From Neobacillus massiliamazoniensis (GTDB lineage: Bacteria > Bacillota > Bacilli > Bacillales > Cytobacillaceae): 64,000 nt of DNA. Positions 9,801 through 15,982 of the stretch are shown here, in pieces. How positions within the stretch are numbered: position 1 is the first letter of the stretch; each line of letters opens with the position of its first letter. The position numbers and the translations under genes were made by a program. Under the pieces are notes generated by a model, which saw only the letters and a program-made list of their open reading frames with translations, ran no database searches and was not told where the DNA came from. The stretch is taken from positions 682,001-746,000 of the forward strand of contig NZ_CVRB01000001.1 in NCBI RefSeq assembly GCF_001048695.1. Direction: 5' to 3'.

Positions 9801-10604
9801 TCTCTGCTCGTTAACCATTTTAAAAATGAAAATGTTGCTGCTGTTTCAGGTAATGTTAAGGTCGGCAATAAGGGGAACCTCCTCACAAACTGGCAGCATA
9901 TCGAATATGTTACAGGCTTTAACTTAGAGAGACGGGCCTTTGCCGCCCTCAATTGTATTACCGTTGTACCAGGTGCGATCGGTGCATGGAGAAAGACGGC
10001 GGTAGAAGATGCGGGATACTTTAAAGAGGATACACTGGCGGAAGATACCGATATCACTCTTACTCTTTTACGCCAAGGGAAAAAGATTGAATTTGAAGAA
10101 AAGGCTTATGCTTTTACAGAAGTGCCAGAAGATATTAAAAGTCTGGCAAAGCAACGTTACCGATGGGTTTTTGGTACTTTACAATGCTTATGGAAACATC
10201 GGGATGCTTTATTCAATAAAAAACATAAATCATTAGGATATATCGGTCTTCCAAACATGTGGCTTTTCCAATATATTTATCAAACGATATCCCCAATTGC
10301 AGATATATTGTTCGTTATAGCCCTTTTTGGTGAGCACCCTGGAAAAGCAGCCATTGGATATATACTGTTTTACATGCTAGATTTCGTAACTTCCCTTTAT
10401 GCGTTCAAATTGGAGAAAGAAGATCCTAAACCACTTGGTTCCTTGTTTCTACAACGAATCTTGTACAAGCAGCTTATGACTTATGTCGTGATAAAATCCA
10501 TCTTCTCGGCAATGAAGGGAGTAACCGTTGGTTGGAATAAACTTAAACGAAAAGGTAATGTAACTCAGGAAACCTCTATCTCGAAGGTTAAGGAAAATAT
10601 GTAA
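6870..10604 (+). CDS. Membrane fusion: GH18-like domain + polysaccharide deacetylase + family 2 glycosyltransferase
   Basis: A 1244-residue polytopic protein starting at GTG with a perfect AAGGAGG. Order: about three membrane segments (25-75, 108-132, 161-177); a GH18-like extracytoplasmic domain (about 240-540) with FDGINVDFE at 342-350, where E350 is the likely acid and N346 replaces the first Asp of DxDxE; a NodB-type CE4 deacetylase (about 610-805) with TFDDGPD (617-623), metal ligands H670 and H674 in SHTFTHPD, and H771; one membrane segment (838-862); a processive GT2 domain (about 880-1110) with DDGS (916), DAD (967-969), AED (1057-1059) and QRYRW (1095-1099); then more membrane segments. 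By family knowledge, GT2 of this kind makes beta-linked polysaccharide and CE4 removes N-acetyl groups, as PgaC and PgaB do for poly-GlcNAc. The polymer is unknown. It is alone in its transcription unit. Confidence 0.93.
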   Translation: MNRVFRWIVRSWFAPVTGSGGAVASSLGFFLSFLPLYSLRIPLLLVLSLLFRLNIVALFLGTLIPIFIPMIRHLPFLNLHVLEEHFPTLASMNSWLFSTINHKMHFSPSIAIGILGGGIGLVCYFFFHWFYNLGLKKKERKQEHVFLDPAKRRWSIIKRISAGFTIFIVLVSIIFIESLNTDPVLPGLQLNKRAASSGIDPINQRLSEEQLASQLQNINPSPLIQKDNGQRNNNQMAGKQEVFGFYVNWDVNSKTSFKKNINSITTLIPEWLQLTPELTFKSSTDSSISLEAKAHHIKILPLVNNYINNKWDSETLHRVFTTPGAEDLFIKNLLAYVRTNNFDGINVDFENINENDKANFTQFMGKLSEQFHQHGLMVTMDIPPMNNSYNYASLATDVDRMIVMLYDQHTSLTKPGPVAPSDWVKESLNQLHIPSQKLILSLGSYGYDWEENSNQPADTMTFGDILNLGIGTNLQIYWNKQAGNPYLRYKIDGKKHIVWFLDAATFYNQMKVAIDSGSKGIAIWRLGSEDPSIWNFINKPQEIQNPANAMKTLVSPELVHYTGAGEILKIVSQPENGKRTIQSNSNGIIQEETYTTLPKPFEVVRYGKPKTKEVALTFDDGPDPIYTPQILDILDKNHIKGTFFMVGRNAELHPELIERMYKEGHEIGSHTFTHPDIASTTPFQTKMELNANQRLFEEITGHSMNLFRPPYVADAEPNTRSELLPILRAQDMGYTMVGELIDPNDWQKPSSNEIVKRVLDQLPNGNVILLHDAGGDRSNTVKALPIIIKELKKRGYTFTTVGHLIGKSDSQIMPPANQDSTYFVYDKAVFKVLQGWRLGLSFLFYSAIILGILRLVLFVFLSRKQVKSYKQTLIDPGFTPFVSVVIAAYNEEKVICKTIDSILSSDYRNFEVLIIDDGSKDHTADVVQETYPDNPLIRLIKKTNGGKSSAVNLGFKEAQGEIVVALDADTLIAENAISLLVNHFKNENVAAVSGNVKVGNKGNLLTNWQHIEYVTGFNLERRAFAALNCITVVPGAIGAWRKTAVEDAGYFKEDTLAEDTDITLTLLRQGKKIEFEEKAYAFTEVPEDIKSLAKQRYRWVFGTLQCLWKHRDALFNKKHKSLGYIGLPNMWLFQYIYQTISPIADILFVIALFGEHPGKAAIGYILFYMLDFVTSLYAFKLEKEDPKPLGSLFLQRILYKQLMTYVVIKSIFSAMKGVTVGWNKLKRKGNVTQETSISKVKENM

Positions 10605-10618
10605 TGGAATATCCGCAC

Positions 10619-10650
10619 AGGTCTTTCCCATTTGGGGAAGGCCTTATTTA
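10619..10650 (+). terminator. Terminator of the polysaccharide fusion gene
   Basis: GGTCTTTCCC-ATTT-GGGGAAGGCC stem (two G-U pairs) followed by TTATTTA, 15 bp after the stop. The remainder up to 10913 is AT-rich with a small CTTCCTTAAAGGAAG hairpin and no supported gene. Confidence 0.7.
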
Positions 10651-10913
10651 TGTAACAGTACTTTTTAAAGTGCAATTTGGTACACCAAAATCCCTTTTTA
10701 ATAAGTAACCCATTTCTAATGTTTTTAATATTTTATACTCGAAAACAGAACCCCTTCCTTAAAGGAAGACTTTTTAAAGTGTCTACTCTATAGGGTACAT
10801 CTTACATTCCCACAGCTTTAATCCAATTCTTCAATTTATGCAGCATTCTACTTTACTAAAATCATTCATATTAAGTAAACTACTTAATAGATTACATAAA
10901 AGGAGTTAAAGAC

Positions 10914-11381
10914 ATGATCAACGTTTTATTTGTATGCCTTGGAAACATTTGTCGTTCCCCGATGGCTGAAGCTTTGTTTCGCGACTTACTGAAAAAGGAA
11001 AATTTAACGAACAAAGTAGCGGTTGATTCCGCGGCAACAAGCTCATGGCATATTGGGTCTCCTCCACATAAAGGAACTCTTGCTATTTTAAAAAAATATA
11101 ACATCTCACCTGATGGACTTGTCGGTCGCCAATTAGCGAAGGAAGACTTTGAAAAGTTCGACTACATTATCGGTATGGACGAAAGCAATACTAAGAATAT
11201 TTACGAGATAACTGGTAAGCCTAATCATCCTAAAATTATCCGACTGTTAGACCTAACTGAACACAATAAAGATGTCCCTGATCCATATTACACAGGTGAT
11301 TTTGAAGAAACCTATACGCTTATTTCAGATGGCTGCCGAGCATTACTCGAGAAAATACGGATTGAACAAAACATAAACTAA
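10914..11381 (+). CDS. Low-molecular-weight protein-tyrosine phosphatase
   Basis: A 155-residue cytosolic phosphatase of the LMW-PTP family, which hydrolyses phosphotyrosine (or phosphoarginine in the YwlE branch). The P-loop VCLGNICRSPMAEA gives nucleophile C8 and phosphate-binding R14, and DVPDPYYTGDFEE supplies the general-acid aspartate. The overall sequence resembles Bacillus subtilis YfkJ more than YwlE, but I cannot settle this by eye, so no symbol is given. AAAGGAG precedes the ATG. It has its own terminator and is separated from serC by about 165 bp, so it is probably transcribed alone. Confidence 0.93.
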   Translation: MINVLFVCLGNICRSPMAEALFRDLLKKENLTNKVAVDSAATSSWHIGSPPHKGTLAILKKYNISPDGLVGRQLAKEDFEKFDYIIGMDESNTKNIYEITGKPNHPKIIRLLDLTEHNKDVPDPYYTGDFEETYTLISDGCRALLEKIRIEQNIN

Positions 11382-11383
11382 AT

Positions 11384-11424
11384 GGAATCCCACTAATTCT
11401 TTCATTGGTGGGATTCCTTTAGTT
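11384..11424 (+). terminator. Terminator of the LMW phosphatase gene
   Basis: Stem GGAATCCCACTA / TTGGTGGGATTCC (11384-11395 with 11405-11417) followed by TTTAGTTT, starting three bases after the stop codon. Confidence 0.9.
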
Positions 11425-11546
11425 TATGGCCTTTTACACTCTATTAGGATACCAAATACGAAAAAAACTCCTTTATTTTTTTGAAAAGGTACATTATTTT
11501 GAAAAATATGTTATATTCAAATATATTAAATTTGGGAGTGAGAAAA

Positions 11547-12644
11547 GTGAAACTACAAGTAAATCGTGCTTATAATTTTAATGCTGGGCCATCCGCTCTG
11601 CCCCTTTCCGTATTAGAGAAAGCGCAGGAAGAATTGCTAGATTTTCGCCGTACTGGAATGTCTGTTATGGAGCTTAGCCACCGCAGCAAAGCCTATGAGG
11701 AGGTACATAATCACGCGATTGACAGTTTAAGAGAATTATTGTCTATTCCGGATGATTATAAAGTCCTTTTTCTACAGGGAGGAGCTAGTCTTCAATTTTC
11801 AATGATTCCGATGAATTTTTTACAGGCAGAGAAAAAAGCTGCTTATGTGATGACTGGGTCTTGGTCTGAGAAGGCATTCAGTGAGGCAAAATTATTGGGT
11901 GAAGTGTATTATGCAGCCTCCACGAAAGACGGAAATTATCGAAGCATCCCTAAGCTTAAGGAATTACAATATCATACAGATGATGCCTATTTGCATATTA
12001 CCTCCAACAATACAATTTACGGCACACAATGGAAGGAGTTCCCTAACACAGGAGGAGTTCCGTTAATTGCAGACATGTCAAGTGATATTCTTTCTAAGCC
12101 GATTGATGTTAACAATTTTGCACTCATATACGCTGGTGCTCAAAAAAACCTCGGCCCGTCCGGGGTAACTGTGGTCATTATTCGCAAGGATTTTCTTGAA
12201 CAAGCGAACACACAAATCCCAACCATGCTAAAATACAGCACGCATGCGAAGAATAATTCCTTATATAACACACCTCCTACCTTTGGTATTTATATGCTAA
12301 GTGAGGTTCTAAACTGGGCAAAGGAGCTGGGCGGACTAGATGTGATTGCTGATTTGAATGAGAAAAAAGCGAAACTTATTTATGACGTCATTGATACAAG
12401 TAACGGTTTCTACCTTGGTCACGCTGAACAAGATTACCGCTCTCTTATGAACATCACCTTTAACTTAAAAACACCGGAATTAGAAAAGAGTTTCTTGGAA
12501 AAAGCAAAACAAGAAGGATTTATAGGAGTAAACGGGCACCGCTCGATTGGCGGATGCCGCGTGTCAGCATACAATGCCGTCCCAATTAAAGGGTGTCAGG
12601 CATTCAGAGAGTTTATGATTCAATTCCAAAAGGAAAACTATTAA
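11547..12644 (+). CDS. serC: Phosphoserine aminotransferase
   Basis: PLP-dependent aminotransferase that converts 3-phosphohydroxypyruvate and glutamate to phosphoserine, the second step of serine synthesis; it also acts in pyridoxal phosphate synthesis in some bacteria. The 365-residue length is normal. Family signatures: NFNAGPSALP at the N-terminus, QGGASLQF (phosphate binding), ADMSSD (D176, pyridine nitrogen) and the PLP lysine K200 in AGAQKNLGPSG; the end GHRSIGGCRVSAYNA is typical. The start is the GTG after GGGAGTGAG; the frame is open further upstream but has no site there. It is monocistronic, with a terminator directly after it and serA absent from the neighbourhood. Confidence 0.97.
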   Translation: MKLQVNRAYNFNAGPSALPLSVLEKAQEELLDFRRTGMSVMELSHRSKAYEEVHNHAIDSLRELLSIPDDYKVLFLQGGASLQFSMIPMNFLQAEKKAAYVMTGSWSEKAFSEAKLLGEVYYAASTKDGNYRSIPKLKELQYHTDDAYLHITSNNTIYGTQWKEFPNTGGVPLIADMSSDILSKPIDVNNFALIYAGAQKNLGPSGVTVVIIRKDFLEQANTQIPTMLKYSTHAKNNSLYNTPPTFGIYMLSEVLNWAKELGGLDVIADLNEKKAKLIYDVIDTSNGFYLGHAEQDYRSLMNITFNLKTPELEKSFLEKAKQEGFIGVNGHRSIGGCRVSAYNAVPIKGCQAFREFMIQFQKENY

Positions 12645-12653
12645 ATTTTAAAA

Positions 12654-12686
12654 ATGAGCAGCTGCTGATAGCTGCTCATGTTATTT
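12654..12686 (+). terminator. serC terminator
   Basis: Perfect stem ATGAGCAGCT-GCTGAT-AGCTGCTCAT followed by GTTATTTA, ten bases after the stop. Confidence 0.85.
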
Positions 12687-12687
12687 A

Positions 12688-12838
12688 TCCCGCATTAACG
12701 GGCAGTAAGACCCCACCTCAAGATTGAGAGAGAAGCGAAGAAGATAGGTAGGGTCTTACTGCCCGTAAAAGACCGATTGGTTCAACTAACTATCATTGGG
12801 GGATGAAGCCACCCCAATGATGGAAGTTTCACTTTATG
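12688..12838. repeat. Structured non-coding element with three hairpins (possible IS200/IS605-derived remnant)
   Basis: Three hairpins lie in series: CCCG-CATTAA-CGGG; a long one with near-perfect 20-bp arms (ACGGGCAGTAAGACCC 12698-12713 pairing with GGGTCTTACTGCCCGT 12751-12766); and ATTGGGG / CCCCAAT (12795-12818). It lies between convergent serC and trpB with no open frame. The composition is more GC-rich than its surroundings, as in a dispersed repeat. My recollection is that similar blocks are widespread in Bacillus genomes near TnpB-type elements, but this is inference. It could instead be a standalone structured RNA. Confidence 0.5.
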
Positions 12839-12869
12839 TAGGTTTTATCATCAGCAAATAAATGGAACA

Positions 12870-12918
12870 TAAAAACCCGAATTTCAAACACTTAATGATG
12901 TGTGTCCGAAATTCGGGT
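12870..12918 (-). terminator. trpB terminator
   Basis: ACCCGAATTTC ... GAAATTCGGGT inverted repeat followed on the minus strand by TTTTATG, 24 bp after the trpB stop. A very similar hairpin with the same ACCCGAATTT arms and GTGTCC loop ends asnB at 30339-30381, so the sequence belongs to a dispersed terminator family. Confidence 0.85.
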
Positions 12919-12942
12919 AAAAGTTTAAAAATTAGGTTTATG

Positions 12943-14112
12943 TTAGTTATTTTTTAACATTTTAAATACTTGCTCTACATCCTTATCCCCACGACCTGAC
13001 AAATTAACAATCAAAATATCATCTTTAGATAACTCTTTTGCCAAGCTTATCGCATGGGCCACGGCATGAGAGCTTTCCAAAGCTGGGATGATTCCTTCTG
13101 TTTTAGACAAAAGCTGGAAAGCTTCTAAAGCTTCCTGTCCTGTAACTGTCACATATTCAGCTCGGCCGCTAACCTTTAGGTGGCTGTGTTCAGGACCGAC
13201 ACCCGGGTAATCGAGACCGGCAGCAATCGAATAGGTTGGCTTCGGATCACCTTTCTCATCAAGCAAGGTGAGACATTTAAATCCATGGATGACGGCAGGC
13301 ACACCTTCAGTTAAAGTAGGGGCTTCCTTCGGTTCAACCCCAATCAGCCGCACATCTTTTTCATCGATATAGTGAGCAAATGCCCCAATGGCATTGCTTC
13401 CCCCGCCAGCACAAGCAATGACTGCAGTAGGTAACTTCCCTTCCTGCTCAAGGATTTGGCGTTTTGACTCTTCGCTGATGACCGACTGGAAATGCTTAAC
13501 CATCGTTGGATATGGATGCGGCCCAACTGCAGAGCCAAGCAGGTAAAAAGTATTTTTATAGTTTTGCACCAAATCTCCCAAAGCTTCGTCAACCGCATCC
13601 TTTAGGCGGCCCTGACCTTTTTCCACGGGAACAACCTTTGCACCCAGTAATTCCATGCGGAAAACATTTAGTGCCTGACGCTCCGTATCCACTTTTCCCA
13701 TGTAAATCACACAATCCATATCGAACATGGCACAGGCTGTCGCGGTCGCTACCCCGTGCTGCCCGGCTCCTGTTTCGGCAATGATTCTTTTTGCCCCCAT
13801 CCTTTTCGCAAGGAGGATCTGCCCAATAGCATTGTTGATTTTATGTGCACCTGTATGGTTTAAATCTTCCCGTTTCAAGTAAATTTTCGCCCCGCCTATT
13901 TTCCGCGTTAAGTTTTCAGCCAAAGTGAGCGGGTTTTCCCGTCCGACATATTGCTTTAAATAATATTTAAATTCTTCCTGAAATTCCGGATCATCCTTAT
14001 ACCGTAAAAATTGTTCTTCTAAATGATCCATTACTTCCTGAAGGTCCTCAGGAATAAAACTACCACCAAATTCCCCAAAATAACCTTTATTCTCTGTACT
14101 CAAACTCGTCAT
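12943..14112 (-). CDS. trpB: Tryptophan synthase beta chain, stand-alone gene
   Basis: PLP enzyme that condenses indole with serine to tryptophan. 389 residues with the catalytic lysine K91 in [15 protein letters not shown]113 in AETGAGQHG, the phosphate cup GGGSNAIG and the C-terminal SGRGDKD. No trpA, trpC, trpF or other trp gene is nearby; both neighbours face other ways. The N-terminus ([21 protein letters not shown]) differs from the usual operon TrpB start of Bacillus, which suggests a paralogue kept for indole salvage or another serine/indole reaction. The start is set by AAGGAG and a clear promoter. No T-box or TRAP-like leader was seen. The family is certain; the orphan role is inferred. 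Confidence 0.93.
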   Translation of the reverse strand: MTSLSTENKGYFGEFGGSFIPEDLQEVMDHLEEQFLRYKDDPEFQEEFKYYLKQYVGRENPLTLAENLTRKIGGAKIYLKREDLNHTGAHKINNAIGQILLAKRMGAKRIIAETGAGQHGVATATACAMFDMDCVIYMGKVDTERQALNVFRMELLGAKVVPVEKGQGRLKDAVDEALGDLVQNYKNTFYLLGSAVGPHPYPTMVKHFQSVISEESKRQILEQEGKLPTAVIACAGGGSNAIGAFAHYIDEKDVRLIGVEPKEAPTLTEGVPAVIHGFKCLTLLDEKGDPKPTYSIAAGLDYPGVGPEHSHLKVSGRAEYVTVTGQEALEAFQLLSKTEGIIPALESSHAVAHAISLAKELSKDDILIVNLSGRGDKDVEQVFKMLKNN

Positions 14113-14146
14113 TCTCAGCTCATCTCCTTCTCTACTTACTCGATTA

Positions 14147-14175
14147 ATTATACTTTATTTATGTGAATTTTCCAA
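14147..14175 (-). promoter_or_regulatory. Predicted sigma-A promoter of trpB
   Basis: TTGGAA (14170-14175), 17 bp, then a consensus TATAAT (14147-14152), about 28 nt upstream of the ribosome binding site. The leader is too short for a T-box. Confidence 0.75.
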
Positions 14176-14268
14176 TAATTCGAGTAGATTCAAGCATAGA
14201 TTTTTATATTAACTTATTCTCGCAGAAAAATTGTTACTCAGTTTTTTTAAAAGTCTTATATCACTGCG

Positions 14269-14297
14269 TTGAAATTCTAAATTTATAGTGCTAGATT
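14269..14297 (+). promoter_or_regulatory. Predicted promoter of the VIT1-family gene
   Basis: TTGAAA (14269-14274), 17-bp spacer, TAGATT (14292-14297), 40 nt before the start codon. Confidence 0.5.
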
Positions 14298-14336
14298 AAA
14301 GGTAAATATTTCATTGAAAATTTAGGGGTGTAAATA

Positions 14337-15032
14337 ATGCCACAACATAATCATGTTGAGAAGCATTTCATGGGTTCAGATTTTGTTCGTGATATTGTCA
14401 TTGGTATGTCTGACGGTTTGACGGTTCCATTTGCACTGGCTGCAGGTTTATCAGGAGCAGTTGACACCACTACTTTAATATTAACGGCAGGCTCTGCCGA
14501 AATCGCTGCTGGATCAATCGCGATGGGGCTTGGAGGATACTTAGCTGGTAAGACAGACGATGAACATTATGAAAATGAACTAAAGCGTGAACAACTTGAG
14601 GTAGTAGAAGTTCCTGATAGAGAAGAAGAAGAAGTAGCTGAAATATTTAGAGGATACGGACTTGAAGAAGAACAAGTCAAATCCATTACCTCGACGATGA
14701 GAAAAAATCCCGATCAATGGGTTGATTTCATGATGAGGTTCGAGCTCGGTTTAGAGAAACAGGAACCAAGCAGGGCAAGAAACAGTGCCATTACAATTGC
14801 TATTTCCTATATTGTTGGGGGGTTAATCCCTTTAATGCCTTACTTTTTTATCCACCACCCTGCTTCAGCTTTAAAAGTATCTGTTATCGTCACCTTATTA
14901 GCTCTACTAGTTTTTGGATACGTAAAAGGCAGATTTACTGGCGCGAAGCCATGGAAAAGTGCCATCCAAACTGCGGTTGTTGGTGGCTTAGCAGCTGCGG
15001 TAGCATTCGGTTTAGCTAGGTTGCTTTCTTAA
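14337..15032 (+). CDS. VIT1/CCC1 family Fe2+/Mn2+ transporter
   Basis: 231-residue membrane protein of the vacuolar iron transporter family. In bacteria these proteins are thought to export or sequester Fe2+ or Mn2+ by proton exchange. The N-terminal DIVIGMSDGLTVPFALAAGLSG is the family signature; TM2 contains SAEIAAGSIAMGLGGYLAGK, followed by a charged cytosolic metal-binding region (about 75-145) rich in Glu (REEEEVAEIFRGYGLEEEQV), then three more membrane segments. AGGGGTG precedes the ATG. It is transcribed alone toward mgtC and shares a bidirectional terminator with it. No Fur or MntR box was found upstream. Confidence 0.9.
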   Translation: MPQHNHVEKHFMGSDFVRDIVIGMSDGLTVPFALAAGLSGAVDTTTLILTAGSAEIAAGSIAMGLGGYLAGKTDDEHYENELKREQLEVVEVPDREEEEVAEIFRGYGLEEEQVKSITSTMRKNPDQWVDFMMRFELGLEKQEPSRARNSAITIAISYIVGGLIPLMPYFFIHHPASALKVSVIVTLLALLVFGYVKGRFTGAKPWKSAIQTAVVGGLAAAVAFGLARLLS

Positions 15033-15091
15033 ATTGGAATCGAAGTTGAAAAATAGAATAAAAGTTTGCTCGATCATTTCATTTCAACAAC

Positions 15092-15143
15092 AAAAATAGG
15101 TCAATTTCTGATATTGTATCTTCAGAAATGACCTATTTTTTAA
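15092..15143. terminator. Bidirectional terminator between the convergent VIT1-type and mgtC genes
   Basis: AAAAATAGGTCA-TTTCTGA arm paired with TCAGAAATGACCTATTTTTT, with runs of A and T at opposite ends. Confidence 0.85.
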
Positions 15144-15165
15144 TTCTTGGCAATTACCATACTAA

Positions 15166-15867
15166 TCAATCGGCTTCTTGTTCTACAATGGATTTCCATC
15201 CTACAGCTGTTACACCAGCCTCTAAACTTAACCGACTCACTATTTTTTCCATAATCGTAGCTTTTTTGGGATCACAATGTAAAAATGCCCGGACAATCAC
15301 TTTTTTTCCTTCTTCAATGTCTTCACTAAATAATTCATTTAAACCAATTCCCTCGGTATGAACCATATGCATTAACAAAACTCTAATATGTGACTCATCC
15401 TTATCAAAGCAAGTTGCTGATAACATAAAATTAATATCTTCTGCCATTTGAACTCGTGCTTTGGTATTCATAAATAATGCCATAGGGCGGAGTAAAATAT
15501 GCACAATCACAACTCCAAATGCCGCAATAATACCTGCGTCTAAAAACCCAGCACCAATAAGAGTACCTACTGCAGCAGCGTACCATAAGGTAGCGGCTGT
15601 ATTTAATCCACGAATACTAAAGCCTTCTCGAATTATGACTCCTCCTCCTAGAAAACCAATTCCACTTACTACCTGCGCAGCAATACGTGTGGGACTCTGT
15701 TCTCCTGGAGTCATGACAGATAATAAGACGAATAAACATGCTCCTAATGAAACAAGTGCATTTGTTCTTAAACCTGCCATTCGGTTCCGCCATTGGCGCT
15801 CCAATCCAATACAAGCTCCTGCCAAAATCGCAACAAACAAACGGACTACTATATCTTGCCATACCAT
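15166..15867 (-). CDS. mgtC: MgtC/SapB family membrane protein
   Basis: 233-residue protein of the MgtC/SapB family, linked to survival in low Mg2+; in Salmonella MgtC acts on the F-ATPase rather than transporting Mg2+. The N-terminal half holds about five membrane helices with the family signatures GACIGLERQWRNRMAGLRT and GIGFLGGGVIIREG...RGLNTAATLW; the C-terminal 85 residues form the soluble ACT-like domain found in the longer members. GGAGG precedes the ATG. It lies 115 bp behind mgtA on the same strand with no convincing terminator between, so it is probably co-transcribed and shares mgtA's Mg2+ control. It could be only a structural SapB homologue, but the context argues for a true Mg2+ role. 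Confidence 0.9.
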   Translation of the reverse strand: MVWQDIVVRLFVAILAGACIGLERQWRNRMAGLRTNALVSLGACLFVLLSVMTPGEQSPTRIAAQVVSGIGFLGGGVIIREGFSIRGLNTAATLWYAAAVGTLIGAGFLDAGIIAAFGVVIVHILLRPMALFMNTKARVQMAEDINFMLSATCFDKDESHIRVLLMHMVHTEGIGLNELFSEDIEEGKKVIVRAFLHCDPKKATIMEKIVSRLSLEAGVTAVGWKSIVEQEAD

Positions 15868-15982
15868 TTTCTAATACCTCCAATGTATATAAGAGGATAT
15901 TCCAAAACAAAGTGACAGACCTTTTGGGAAATCCTCTTCTTTCTGCTAAATAAACCCGTTGTACATTCAGACAAAAGAGGTA

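Noticed and set aside
12795-12818. Another copy of the ATTGGGG/CCCCAAT regulatory octamer
   Set aside because: Here it forms the two arms of a hairpin in a GC-rich element far from a matching promoter, so it is not counted as a regulon site.
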